Origin: SIG636 sp045604285
GTDB lineage: Bacteria; Bacillota; Clostridia; Oscillospirales; CAG-382
Assembly (NCBI GenBank): GCA_045604285.1
Contig: JAZUNS010000172.1
Coordinates: 1-11,958, forward strand
Direction: 5' to 3'
DNA length: 11,958 bases
The translations under genes were made by a program, and so were the position numbers. Shown piece by piece: positions 4,505-11,958 of the stretch (position 1 is the first letter of the stretch; each line of letters begins with the position of its first letter). The notes under the pieces are model-generated. The model was given only the letters and a program-made list of their open reading frames with translations, was not told the DNA's origin and searched no databases.

Positions 4505-7500
4505 ATGCAGACAAAAACAGTTAACAATAAGAATACAACGCGGAACACAAAGCGTTTTATAGTGCTGCTGCTTGCAATAACCGTAATACTTGGCGTATTC
4601 TGGTGGCTTAAGCTGGTTGGCTTAACCATGGCGGGCGAGGCGTTTTGCGGCATGGATGAGCACGTCCATACGGATGAGTGTCTTGCCGAGGGCTGTACCA
4701 GACAGGAGCATACCCACGTGGAATCGTGCTATTCCAACCTTGAGGCTGATTTGGAGTCTACAACCGATTGGGATGAATCGGTAGCAGGCGTTAAGCTGAC
4801 GGGTGTACTGTCTGACGACATAGTTGCCATTGCGAAGTCTCAGCTTGGATATACCGAAAGCGTGCTGAATTTTATTCTGGACGATGACGGCAACCGCCTT
4901 GGTTACAACCGTTACGGCGCATGGCACGGTAACCCCTACGGCAATTGGTCTGCCATGTTTGCAAGCTTTTGCCTTTACTATTCGGATATAACGGAGGACA
5001 TGGTGCCTTACAACTCAGGCGTGGACGCCATGAGGCTTGAGTGGGAAAAGAACGGGCTATACACAGCTTATGACGGTGCAGCTCCCAACAAGGGCGATCT
5101 TGTTTTCCTTGATAAGGATAAAAACGGCAGTGCAGACGCCGTTGCAGTAGTAGAAACCGTAAACGAAGGCCGTTTTACAGTTATTGAGGGTGATCTTGAC
5201 AACAAGGTTTCCCAAGCAGAATATAACGTGGACGACAGCGTTATGGGTTACGGACTGATGACTCAGGTAGAGCGCAAGACCGTTGATGCAGACAGGCTTA
5301 ACTTTATAGACAGCGTTATATCTATGATAGACCAGCTTCCTACAGCAGACGAGGCGTTGGATGCTTTAACGGCACTTGAGGAAGATATGGACGCCTATGA
5401 AGAGTATTATCTGGACATACTCAACCGTTGCAGCCTTTCCAATATGCTTTATATGGACGTGGAAAAGGGCTGGCAACACCTTGTTACCAATCATCCCAAG
5501 CTTAGCGAGCTTATGATGGCGTTCCCTAAACCTACCACTTATGCTCTGGAGGTAGGACAAACGGGTGCTTATACTATCTATCAGATTAACAACATGATGT
5601 GGATAGGTTGGCAGTACCCTATGCTTATAAGCGGTCAATCCATAGACGCATACTTAACTGCCGCATATAATCAGGACCCTTCAAGCAACGCTTGGGTTGC
5701 TTCCTTCAATTTCCAATCTTGGATTTGCTATCAAATCGAATATAACAGCACTACCGAGATGTACTACGTGGCGGCGATACACGGTGAAAGCGTTAACAAG
5801 CGCACGCTTTACAACACCACCTCAAAGGGTTATATGTTCCTTGCCTGCCCTCAGTATACTAACGAAAACGGAGAAACACGCGGCACGGTTATCCTTGACA
5901 GCATAAAGAAGGGTGACTCTGTTGTTGCCAAAAACGCTTCGGGCAACGTGTACAGTAGCTTCCCTACCTCTGCAGGAGCAACAAACGCAGGCAATTATAC
6001 GCCTGTGGCAGGCGGGCTTGGATCCTTGACCTTCGGCACCACCGCCAAGGAAAGCGTAGTTGACAACAGCGATTATCTTAAGGGTACGGTTCCCACTCCG
6101 GATACAACCAACTTTATAGACATAAACCTTTTCAATTATGGCGGCGACCCCAACGGTCAATACATAAACAGCCTTTGGAAACAGGACGTTGCCAACGGTG
6201 TACTGTATCCCCGTCCCGGTTATCAACGCCCCGCTCCTCTTAACACCACAACCTTTACAAACGTCCCCAACCGATATTGTTTTGGTCTGGGAGATATGGT
6301 GGTGGCCGATTTAAACTTAAGCTACGACAACGTGTGCGGTAGCGGTGTTAACCCCAAAGGTATAAATAAGCTTTATACCGGTTATGAAGCAAGCAGAGCT
6401 ACCGAGGGTGTTATGTACCCCGTTTTAAAGGATGGCAACCCCGCTTTGATAAACGGTACAGACCTTGGATATTTGTTTAACGATGGTAGTGCAACCGGTC
6501 TTAGCTATATTGAAAAGCAAAATACTCAAAACATAACGGGGCTTTTCCAATACGATGCGGAAAATCAGCTTTACTATTTCGATTCCCGCAATAACCATGC
6601 GCAATGGGATGCGGCAAGCAACAAATTCCTTATATATGAGGACATAATAACCCCCAGCTTTATTATGTATCCCTTTGGCAACTTTATGCCTTTTAACGAT
6701 ATAGTAACGCAATCAACGCCAATTCTTCCCAAAACTTATACAAAGCCCGACGGTACAACGGCAACGTCTGCGTCCTGTAACCTTAATTATATAAGACGCA
6801 CCGCCGCAAGCGCAATGTCTCTATATAACCAAACGGGGCTTTCATGTTACAAGAACCTTGCCGAGGTTATGGAAGAGATGTACGATAATATAAGCGGCAA
6901 CATAAGCGGCGTAACTCCCTTCCTTAGCGGTGTTTCCGACGTAGGTTACGGCGGCGTTCAGCACCTTTCCTACCAGCTTCTTAATTATTACTCCGGCAAA
7001 ATAACAAGCTCTTCCGACGCTTCCTACAAGCTTTTTGAAAAGGTTGTGGCACAAAACGGTTATGCCGATATGTATAGCATAGATTTCGACGAACAAAGCG
7101 ATTTCTATTTCGGCATGGATATCCACTTTGACTTTGCTCAACCCATAGGCGGCGTAGCAGGCAAAAACAACGACGATATGACCTTTAACTTCACCGGTGA
7201 CGATGACGTTTGGGTATATCTTGACGGCGTTTTGTTCCTTGACCTTTCCGGTATCCACAGCCACGTTGGCGGTACCATCAACTTTAAAGAAGGTAAGGTT
7301 TACTACTACGGTCTTGGTGACTTTGCAGGCGCGGTTGAAAGTACCCCTTACAAGGTTTTAACCTTTGCAGAGATACTTGCCGCAGCAGGCAGAGATACAA
7401 GCGTACTTGTTAACGGCTCTTTTGCTGACGAGTCCGTTCATTCCCTTGACTTTTATTATATGGAACGCGGCTCAGGCTCCAGCATGTGCAGCATTAACTT

Positions 7501-9949
7501 CAACCTTAACGCTATCCCCAAAAACCACATCGAAATAAGCAAAGAGCTTAACGGTGCTACTGCGGCTATAGGTAACCCCGATTACTTGTTCCAGGTGGTT
7601 GATTATGATGCCGGCGTAAGCGATACCGACAGCAACGCACTTATTGTAGGCGCAAACGTTTCTTACAGCGTTTATCAAACCGACGGCTTGACTTACATTG
7701 AAGACCGTGTTACCGACGCAAACGGTATAATCCGCCTGAAAGCGGGGGAAACCGCAATGATAGGTGGTATTGATGCGGGCACGCAGTTCTTTGTAAGAGA
7801 GCTTTTCCCGCAAGAACTTAGTAACCAATACGGCCCTACCCAAATAACCATAGCGCAAAACAGCACAAGCACTGTTAATCAGTCTATTACGGTAGGCGGC
7901 AAGGTATACACTGCAGTTGAAAGCTCTCCTGCAGAGGTAGGCACCGTAAGCGGTGAATATGAAGAACCCGTAAACTTAGCCCTTGGCGGCAAATATTGGG
8001 TTACTAACGGTTACAACAACGAGGGCAGATTCAGCGACGTTGATAACGGCAACGGCGGCACAAACCTTCCCATTTATTCAATATCCGGCAATCTCCATAG
8101 CGGTAAATTCAACGACGGTATTATAAATCTTGGCGATGCCGGCATCACCGGCAAGACAGACACCGTTGAACTTAGCAGAGGCCAGCCCTTCAACGGAGAA
8201 ACGAGCCTGAACGCAACTGCAGGTAATATCGGTGTGGTTTACGACTCTATGGGCGGTAAAATAATATCCGCCGTTAACGTTCTGGCATCGTTCAGAGAAA
8301 CGGTCCAGTACTACCGTGGCTACCCCACAAAGATTGTCGTTAAGGCTTATGTAAAAGATGTGGGTTACGTAACGCTTGCTGAGACCGATAAGTTTGTTTG
8401 GTACAACAACGATAGCCATACAAGAATGTATACCGTAACCTTCGAGCCTACAACCACATCCGACCTTCTTGTTCAGCTATATATGGATGCTCCGCAGCAG
8501 ACCAGCGGTACGCCAAGCTCTCCCTCAAGCGGCGTTATCGGTATAACCGAGATTCAGGTTATCGGCGGTGAAAATACCGTAACAAGAGATGACCTTGTTG
8601 AGGTTGGTGTAGTTAACACAACGGAAAATATTTACAGTGCTTTGGAAATACATAAGGAGCTTAACGACTATAACGGCGCAATAAGAGACTTTACCTTTGA
8701 TCTGAGCTTTGACGGCGTCCCCGTAGCGGTAGGTACACCTTATCAGCTTTATAATAGCGACGGCACCCTTGTTTCCGACAGCTACACCGTAACAACGGAG
8801 GGCAAGGTAAGCTTCAGCTCTGACAAATACGTTAAATTCAACAACATTCTGGCAGGCACGGACATAAGCCTTAAGGAAGAAGCAAGCACGGTTTATACGC
8901 CCGGCTACAGCTTCTCCTGCCAAAACAATAACCCTTCCACCTACTCTCAGTGGTCGGCAGGAAACAGTCAGACCTTAACCCTCAGCGACGATACCGTTAT
9001 GGGCGAGGCAGCCATTTCCACCAACCACATAGTTACCGTAACTAACAGTGTAGACCCCATAAAGGTCACGCTAAACGGCAGCAAGACCTTGTTGAATCCT
9101 GACGGTAACGACCACACCTACAACATCAAGCTGACCCAGGTGCAGCTTGCGGACGGCGTATACGTTCCCATGACCGGCGGCGTAACCATGAGCAAGCAGG
9201 TCACGGTGAACGGGGCTGACGCAGTACCCATAAGCTTTGAGCTTACGTTCTCCTCAAGCTGGGATATCAGCGTACCCGCCTACTTCCTTATTGAAGAAGA
9301 AGGATCGGGTACCATAGCAGGCTACGATACGGACCATTATCTGTTTACTGTAACCTTCACGGTCGATTCCGACACCGGCAAGGTGACGGCAACGCCCAAG
9401 CTGATGCTTAACGGTCAAGGTAACGACGTTGGCACCTTCAGCTTTGAAAACAGCCTGGTTGGCGTGTTATCCGTAAGTAAGGTGGTAGAAAACGTAGAAG
9501 GCTCTACCCTACCCTTTGAGTTTACCGTCACCGTCCGCGACGGTACAACGCCTTTGACGGGCACCTACACCTGTACCGACTCAAAGGGCGTGATAAGCTC
9601 GCTTACCTTTACAAACGGCAAGGCAAGTCTTAACCTCTCCCACGGGCAGACGGTAACGATACAGAATTTGCCTTTGGGCGCTACTTGGACGGTAACCGAG
9701 ACCGCTGCAAGCGGTTTCCAGACAGCCTATATAATTGCCGACGGCGAGGAACGTGTAAACGGTCTTGCAGCAAACGGAGAGGTTACTAACACTTCCGGCG
9801 TTACCTTCTACAACGTAGCAGGCTATGAGCTTCCCTCCACCCACGGCAGTCTTGTAAGACGTCTTTTACCTTATATCGGCATTGCCGTAATGCTTTTAGC
9901 GTTCGGCGGTGCGTGCCTTGTAAGATATAAGCGTAAGAAAAACATTTAA
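4505..9949 (+). CDS. Giant multidomain pilus-associated adhesin (CHAP-like, fibro-slime, CnaB, LPSTHG anchor)
   Basis: Surface protein of 1814 residues, probably the tip or ancillary adhesin. Order: basic N-terminus and hydrophobic signal (17-46); two C-x4-HxH-x3-C units (48-59, 64-75); CHAP-like domain (about 100-245) with Ser149 and Ala212 where catalytic Cys and His are expected; helical segment (260-340); unrecognised segment (341-532); fibro-slime region (533-1001) with core FTGDDDVWVYLDG (896-908) and YYMERGSGSSM near 984-994; CnaB-like domain starting at about 1007 and apparently interrupted by a discoidin-like domain (about 1156-1350); CnaB-like (1378-1518); pilin-type domain resembling Spy0128/FctA (1519-1655); CnaB-like (1656-1770); LPSTHG (1776-1781), membrane segment (1787-1806) and tail RYKRKKN. 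ATG 4505 follows GAGG by 6 nt; the frame opens earlier at TTG 4463, inside the signal peptidase gene. Fibro-slime and discoidin folds are linked to polysaccharide binding in known families, so a glycan ligand is plausible but unproven. Confidence 0.9.
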   Translation: MQTKTVNNKNTTRNTKRFIVLLLAITVILGVFWWLKLVGLTMAGEAFCGMDEHVHTDECLAEGCTRQEHTHVESCYSNLEADLESTTDWDESVAGVKLTGVLSDDIVAIAKSQLGYTESVLNFILDDDGNRLGYNRYGAWHGNPYGNWSAMFASFCLYYSDITEDMVPYNSGVDAMRLEWEKNGLYTAYDGAAPNKGDLVFLDKDKNGSADAVAVVETVNEGRFTVIEGDLDNKVSQAEYNVDDSVMGYGLMTQVERKTVDADRLNFIDSVISMIDQLPTADEALDALTALEEDMDAYEEYYLDILNRCSLSNMLYMDVEKGWQHLVTNHPKLSELMMAFPKPTTYALEVGQTGAYTIYQINNMMWIGWQYPMLISGQSIDAYLTAAYNQDPSSNAWVASFNFQSWICYQIEYNSTTEMYYVAAIHGESVNKRTLYNTTSKGYMFLACPQYTNENGETRGTVILDSIKKGDSVVAKNASGNVYSSFPTSAGATNAGNYTPVAGGLGSLTFGTTAKESVVDNSDYLKGTVPTPDTTNFIDINLFNYGGDPNGQYINSLWKQDVANGVLYPRPGYQRPAPLNTTTFTNVPNRYCFGLGDMVVADLNLSYDNVCGSGVNPKGINKLYTGYEASRATEGVMYPVLKDGNPALINGTDLGYLFNDGSATGLSYIEKQNTQNITGLFQYDAENQLYYFDSRNNHAQWDAASNKFLIYEDIITPSFIMYPFGNFMPFNDIVTQSTPILPKTYTKPDGTTATSASCNLNYIRRTAASAMSLYNQTGLSCYKNLAEVMEEMYDNISGNISGVTPFLSGVSDVGYGGVQHLSYQLLNYYSGKITSSSDASYKLFEKVVAQNGYADMYSIDFDEQSDFYFGMDIHFDFAQPIGGVAGKNNDDMTFNFTGDDDVWVYLDGVLFLDLSGIHSHVGGTINFKEGKVYYYGLGDFAGAVESTPYKVLTFAEILAAAGRDTSVLVNGSFADESVHSLDFYYMERGSGSSMCSINFNLNAIPKNHIEISKELNGATAAIGNPDYLFQVVDYDAGVSDTDSNALIVGANVSYSVYQTDGLTYIEDRVTDANGIIRLKAGETAMIGGIDAGTQFFVRELFPQELSNQYGPTQITIAQNSTSTVNQSITVGGKVYTAVESSPAEVGTVSGEYEEPVNLALGGKYWVTNGYNNEGRFSDVDNGNGGTNLPIYSISGNLHSGKFNDGIINLGDAGITGKTDTVELSRGQPFNGETSLNATAGNIGVVYDSMGGKIISAVNVLASFRETVQYYRGYPTKIVVKAYVKDVGYVTLAETDKFVWYNNDSHTRMYTVTFEPTTTSDLLVQLYMDAPQQTSGTPSSPSSGVIGITEIQVIGGENTVTRDDLVEVGVVNTTENIYSALEIHKELNDYNGAIRDFTFDLSFDGVPVAVGTPYQLYNSDGTLVSDSYTVTTEGKVSFSSDKYVKFNNILAGTDISLKEEASTVYTPGYSFSCQNNNPSTYSQWSAGNSQTLTLSDDTVMGEAAISTNHIVTVTNSVDPIKVTLNGSKTLLNPDGNDHTYNIKLTQVQLADGVYVPMTGGVTMSKQVTVNGADAVPISFELTFSSSWDISVPAYFLIEEEGSGTIAGYDTDHYLFTVTFTVDSDTGKVTATPKLMLNGQGNDVGTFSFENSLVGVLSVSKVVENVEGSTLPFEFTVTVRDGTTPLTGTYTCTDSKGVISSLTFTNGKASLNLSHGQTVTIQNLPLGATWTVTETAASGFQTAYIIADGEERVNGLAANGEVTNTSGVTFYNVAGYELPSTHGSLVRRLLPYIGIAVMLLAFGGACLVRYKRKKNI

Positions 9950-9995
9950 TTTTGTCGCAACAATCTTAAAATAAAAAACAGAAAGGAATTATGTT

Positions 9996-11393
9996 ATGAA
10001 AAGACTAGTTGCAATCCTCTGCGCAGTAATGCTTCTTATGGCTTGCTGCATCACCGCATCCGCTGAAGGCGAAGGCTCCATCACCATCAACAATACCGTT
10101 GTTGGTCAGGACTACGCAATCTACAAGATGGCAGATCTTAGTTATGATGACACTGCAAAGGCTTATACCTATACTGCTACTTCTGATTGGGTTAACTTCT
10201 TCAAAGCCCAGAGCGATTACTTTGACTACGCCGAAGATACCGGCATAGTTACCCTTGCTACTGACGCTTCCGCTTCTGATGCTGCTGCTATCGCCGCTGC
10301 TGCTATCACCTATGCAAAAGACAACAGCCTTGCTGCTACCGAAAGCAAAGAAGCTACCGGCACCACCGTTGCCTTTACCGGTCTTGAGCTCGGCTACTAC
10401 CTGGTTGATTCTTCCGTTGGTACTCTTTGCGTGCTCGACACCACCGACAAATCCTTCGAAAAGGATGAGAAGAACCTTATCCCCAGCGTTACCAAGGAAG
10501 TAAAGGAAGGCGACACCTTTGGTCCTACCAACGATGATGACTTATTTGCTACCGTAACCTTCAAGACCACCATCAACGTTGTTGCAGGTGCTGTTAATTA
10601 CGTTCTTCACGACGTAATGGCCGCAGGTCTTGATTATGTTGGCGTTAGCTCTGTTACCGTTGACGGCACTGCTGTTGACGCAGCTAACTACACCGTAACC
10701 GCAACCGGCCTTAACGACGGCTGTGATTTTGAAATAGCTTTTGAAAACGATTACGTTGCCGGCATCGCAGGTAAGACTATCGTTGTTGAATATACCGCTA
10801 CCATCAAGGAAAACGCTGTTATAGGCGGCAATGGCAACCTCAACAAGACCTTCCTTATGTACGGCGAAAACAACGATCTTAAGTCTAACGAAGCTTCCAC
10901 CACCACTTACGTTTACAGATTTGAGCTTGTTAAGACTGACGAAGCCGGCAAGATCATTGACGGCGCAAAGTTTAAGCTTTACGACGCTGCTACCGCAGGT
11001 AACGAAATCGCAGTTGTTAAGCTTGCAAGCGGTTATTACCGTGTTGCACAGGCAGGCGAAACCGGCGTTGAAATCGAAACCCTTAAAGGCAAAGCTACCA
11101 TAAAAGGTCTTGACAGCGCTACTTACTACCTTGAAGAAACCGTTGCTCCCGCAGGTTACAACAAGCTTACCTCCCGTCAGCCTGTTACCATTAACAAGGC
11201 TAACAACGATGCAACCGTTACCGACGATATTTATGAAAACGGCGGCGTACAGATTATCAACAAGACCGGTGCTGTTCTTCCCGAAACCGGCGGTGTTGGT
11301 ACTACCATGTTCATCGTATTCGGCAGCCTTATAGCTCTTCTTGCAGGCGTATTCTTCGTAACCAGAGTAAGAATGGCTAAGGTTATCGGCTAA
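9996..11393 (+). CDS. LPETG-anchored backbone pilin with isopeptide-type domains
   Basis: Major pilus subunit of 465 residues. It has a classic signal peptide, basic MKR then a hydrophobic core and Ala-Ser-Ala at 21-23, with likely cleavage before Glu24. Residues 24-160 resemble the first domain of Gram-positive backbone pilins. A second domain (about 163-310) begins at IPSVTKEV and ends near YGENND. A C-terminal CnaB domain (about 311-425) starts FELVKTDEAG and carries the E-box YYLEETVAPAGY (377-388, with Glu381 expected to support the isopeptide bond). The sorting signal is LPETG (428-432), then a membrane segment and a short basic tail. No canonical YPK pilin motif is seen; Lys167 in SVTKEV is at about the right place but may be an intramolecular isopeptide lysine. 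AAAGGA lies 8 nt before the ATG. The marked Ala/Thr/Val content and uniform codons fit a highly expressed structural gene. Confidence 0.92.
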   Translation: MKRLVAILCAVMLLMACCITASAEGEGSITINNTVVGQDYAIYKMADLSYDDTAKAYTYTATSDWVNFFKAQSDYFDYAEDTGIVTLATDASASDAAAIAAAAITYAKDNSLAATESKEATGTTVAFTGLELGYYLVDSSVGTLCVLDTTDKSFEKDEKNLIPSVTKEVKEGDTFGPTNDDDLFATVTFKTTINVVAGAVNYVLHDVMAAGLDYVGVSSVTVDGTAVDAANYTVTATGLNDGCDFEIAFENDYVAGIAGKTIVVEYTATIKENAVIGGNGNLNKTFLMYGENNDLKSNEASTTTYVYRFELVKTDEAGKIIDGAKFKLYDAATAGNEIAVVKLASGYYRVAQAGETGVEIETLKGKATIKGLDSATYYLEETVAPAGYNKLTSRQPVTINKANNDATVTDDIYENGGVQIINKTGAVLPETGGVGTTMFIVFGSLIALLAGVFFVTRVRMAKVIG

Positions 11394-11427
11394 TCGGATT
11401 TATAATATAAACAAATAAATCAGTTCT

Positions 11428-11496
11428 CTGCACCCAAAACGGTAGGTTTTGGGTGCAGAAGCCGGGGCCTTTACAGAGGGGCTCGGCTTCTGCACC
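11428..11496 (+). promoter_or_regulatory. Two mutually exclusive 13-bp hairpins between the pilin and sortase genes
   Basis: Segment 1 (11428-11440, CTGCACCCAAAAC) pairs perfectly over 13 bp with segment 2a (11446-11458) around a 5-nt loop. Segment 2b (11452-11464, GGTGCAGAAGCCG) pairs perfectly over 13 bp with segment 3 (11484-11496, CGGCTTCTGCACC). The shared seven bases (11452-11458) cannot be in both stems. Neither stem is followed by a T run, so a simple terminator is unlikely. mRNA processing, stabilisation of pilin mRNA, or a switch controlling sortase expression are possible (inference). Confidence 0.75.
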
Positions 11497-11534
11497 GAAA
11501 ATACATTGTATGCTTTTAGGATGTAATTGACTTA

Positions 11535-11958
11535 ATGAAACAGAAAAAATGGCCAACCTTTTTGCTGCTGCTTTTGTTTTTTATCGGCCTTTCCATATTG
11601 CTTTATCCTGCCCTCAGTGACTACTGGAACTCTAAAACTCAGTCTATGGCTATAGTTGACTATGAGACGATGCTTGAGAACCTTAACAAAGAGGACTATG
11701 ATGCCATATTTGAGGAAGCCGACAGATATAACAAGGAGCTTGGCAGTCTGGATTTTCCCCTTACAGAGTACGAAAAGGCTTCGGGGTATTTTGATGCCCT
11801 TAACCTTAACGGCAACGGTATGATGGGCTACGTATCTATAAGCAAGATAGGCGTAGAGCTGCCCCTTTATCACGGCACCTCGGACGCTGTGCTGTCCGTG
11901 GCTATAGGTCATCTGCAGGGCACAAGCCTACCCGTCGCAGGAGAGAGCACCCACGCAG
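11535..11958 (+). CDS. srtC: Class C (pilin-polymerising) sortase, 3' end outside window
   Basis: Membrane transpeptidase expected to join pilins through their LPxTG threonine and a lysine on the next subunit. I translated 141 residues to the right edge. It has a basic start (MKQKKWP), a membrane segment (about 9-25), a helical N-terminal region (MAIVDYETMLENLN), then NGNGMMGYVSISKIGVELP and LYHGTSDAVLSVAIGHLQGT, typical of class C sortases. The window ends at GESTHA, just before the expected GHRGLP with the catalytic His, so the His, Cys and Arg residues are not seen. No clear DP(F/W/Y) lid motif is visible; DFPLT is the nearest sequence. The ATG at 11535 has only AGGA 13 nt upstream, a poor ribosome site, which with the hairpins before it suggests weak expression relative to the pilin. 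Confidence 0.9.
   Translation, partial: MKQKKWPTFLLLLLFFIGLSILLYPALSDYWNSKTQSMAIVDYETMLENLNKEDYDAIFEEADRYNKELGSLDFPLTEYEKASGYFDALNLNGNGMMGYVSISKIGVELPLYHGTSDAVLSVAIGHLQGTSLPVAGESTHA

Noticed and set aside
4622..9844. A series of minus-strand open frames of 87-140 codons opposite the adhesin gene
   Set aside because: They are frame shadows of the long plus-strand gene. They lack convincing ribosome sites and family motifs, while the plus-strand frame is continuous with clear domains.
11398..11406. TATAAT just after the pilin stop as a separate sortase promoter
   Set aside because: No acceptable -35 element lies 16-18 nt upstream and there is no TGn extension, so it is probably chance AT-rich sequence.

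Overview
The window looks like chromosomal DNA of a low-to-mid GC Gram-positive anaerobe of the Clostridia, probably a gut commensal (inference; no rRNA or marker gene is present). The reasons are AGGAGG-type ribosome sites, sigma-A promoters, an M56/BlaI pair, a split ThrE exporter, and a sortase-assembled pilus cluster whose large adhesin has the HxH/CHAP-like/fibro-slime/CnaB/LPxTG-like layout seen in gut clostridia.

Left part, minus strand (1-1633): a BlaI-type repressor is followed, with a one-base stop/start overlap, by an M56 (BlaR1-like) membrane peptidase that runs off the left edge. The last visible part of the peptidase is an 11-copy, 12-bp tandem repeat encoding Ser-Ala-Glu-Glu. 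A strong promoter (TTGACA-17-TAATAT) drives the pair leftward. No beta-lactamase or other obvious target gene is visible.

Middle part, plus strand (1673-3033): from a divergent start, an extended -10 promoter leads to two overlapping genes for the two halves of a ThrE-family exporter (YjjP-like and YjjB-like). A 506-bp non-coding region follows. It holds a weak hairpin, an isolated extended -10 promoter pointing at a 44-nt imperfect hairpin (possible short RNA or bidirectional terminator), the likely pilus-operon promoter, and a terminator-like hairpin in the leader.

Right part, plus strand (3540-11958): a pilus operon. In order it has a 118-residue coiled-coil protein of unknown function, a type I signal peptidase overlapping it, an adhesin of about 1814 residues, a 465-residue backbone pilin with LPETG, and a class C sortase cut by the window edge. 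The adhesin has a signal anchor, two tandem C-x4-HxH-x3-C units, a CHAP-like domain that has lost its catalytic Cys and His, a fibro-slime domain with a large internal insertion, a CnaB-like domain apparently interrupted by a discoidin-like domain, three further CnaB-like or pilin-type domains, and a non-canonical LPSTHG sorting motif. The expected picture is that the signal peptidase processes or helps assemble the subunits, the sortase polymerises the backbone pilin, and the adhesin sits at the tip or side as the binding subunit. Two perfect 13-bp hairpins that share one strand segment lie between the pilin and sortase genes.

Nothing here is a wholly unknown system. The most original points are the degenerate and nested domains of the adhesin, the LPSTHG signal, the mutually exclusive hairpins before the sortase, and the unexplained small protein at the head of the operon.
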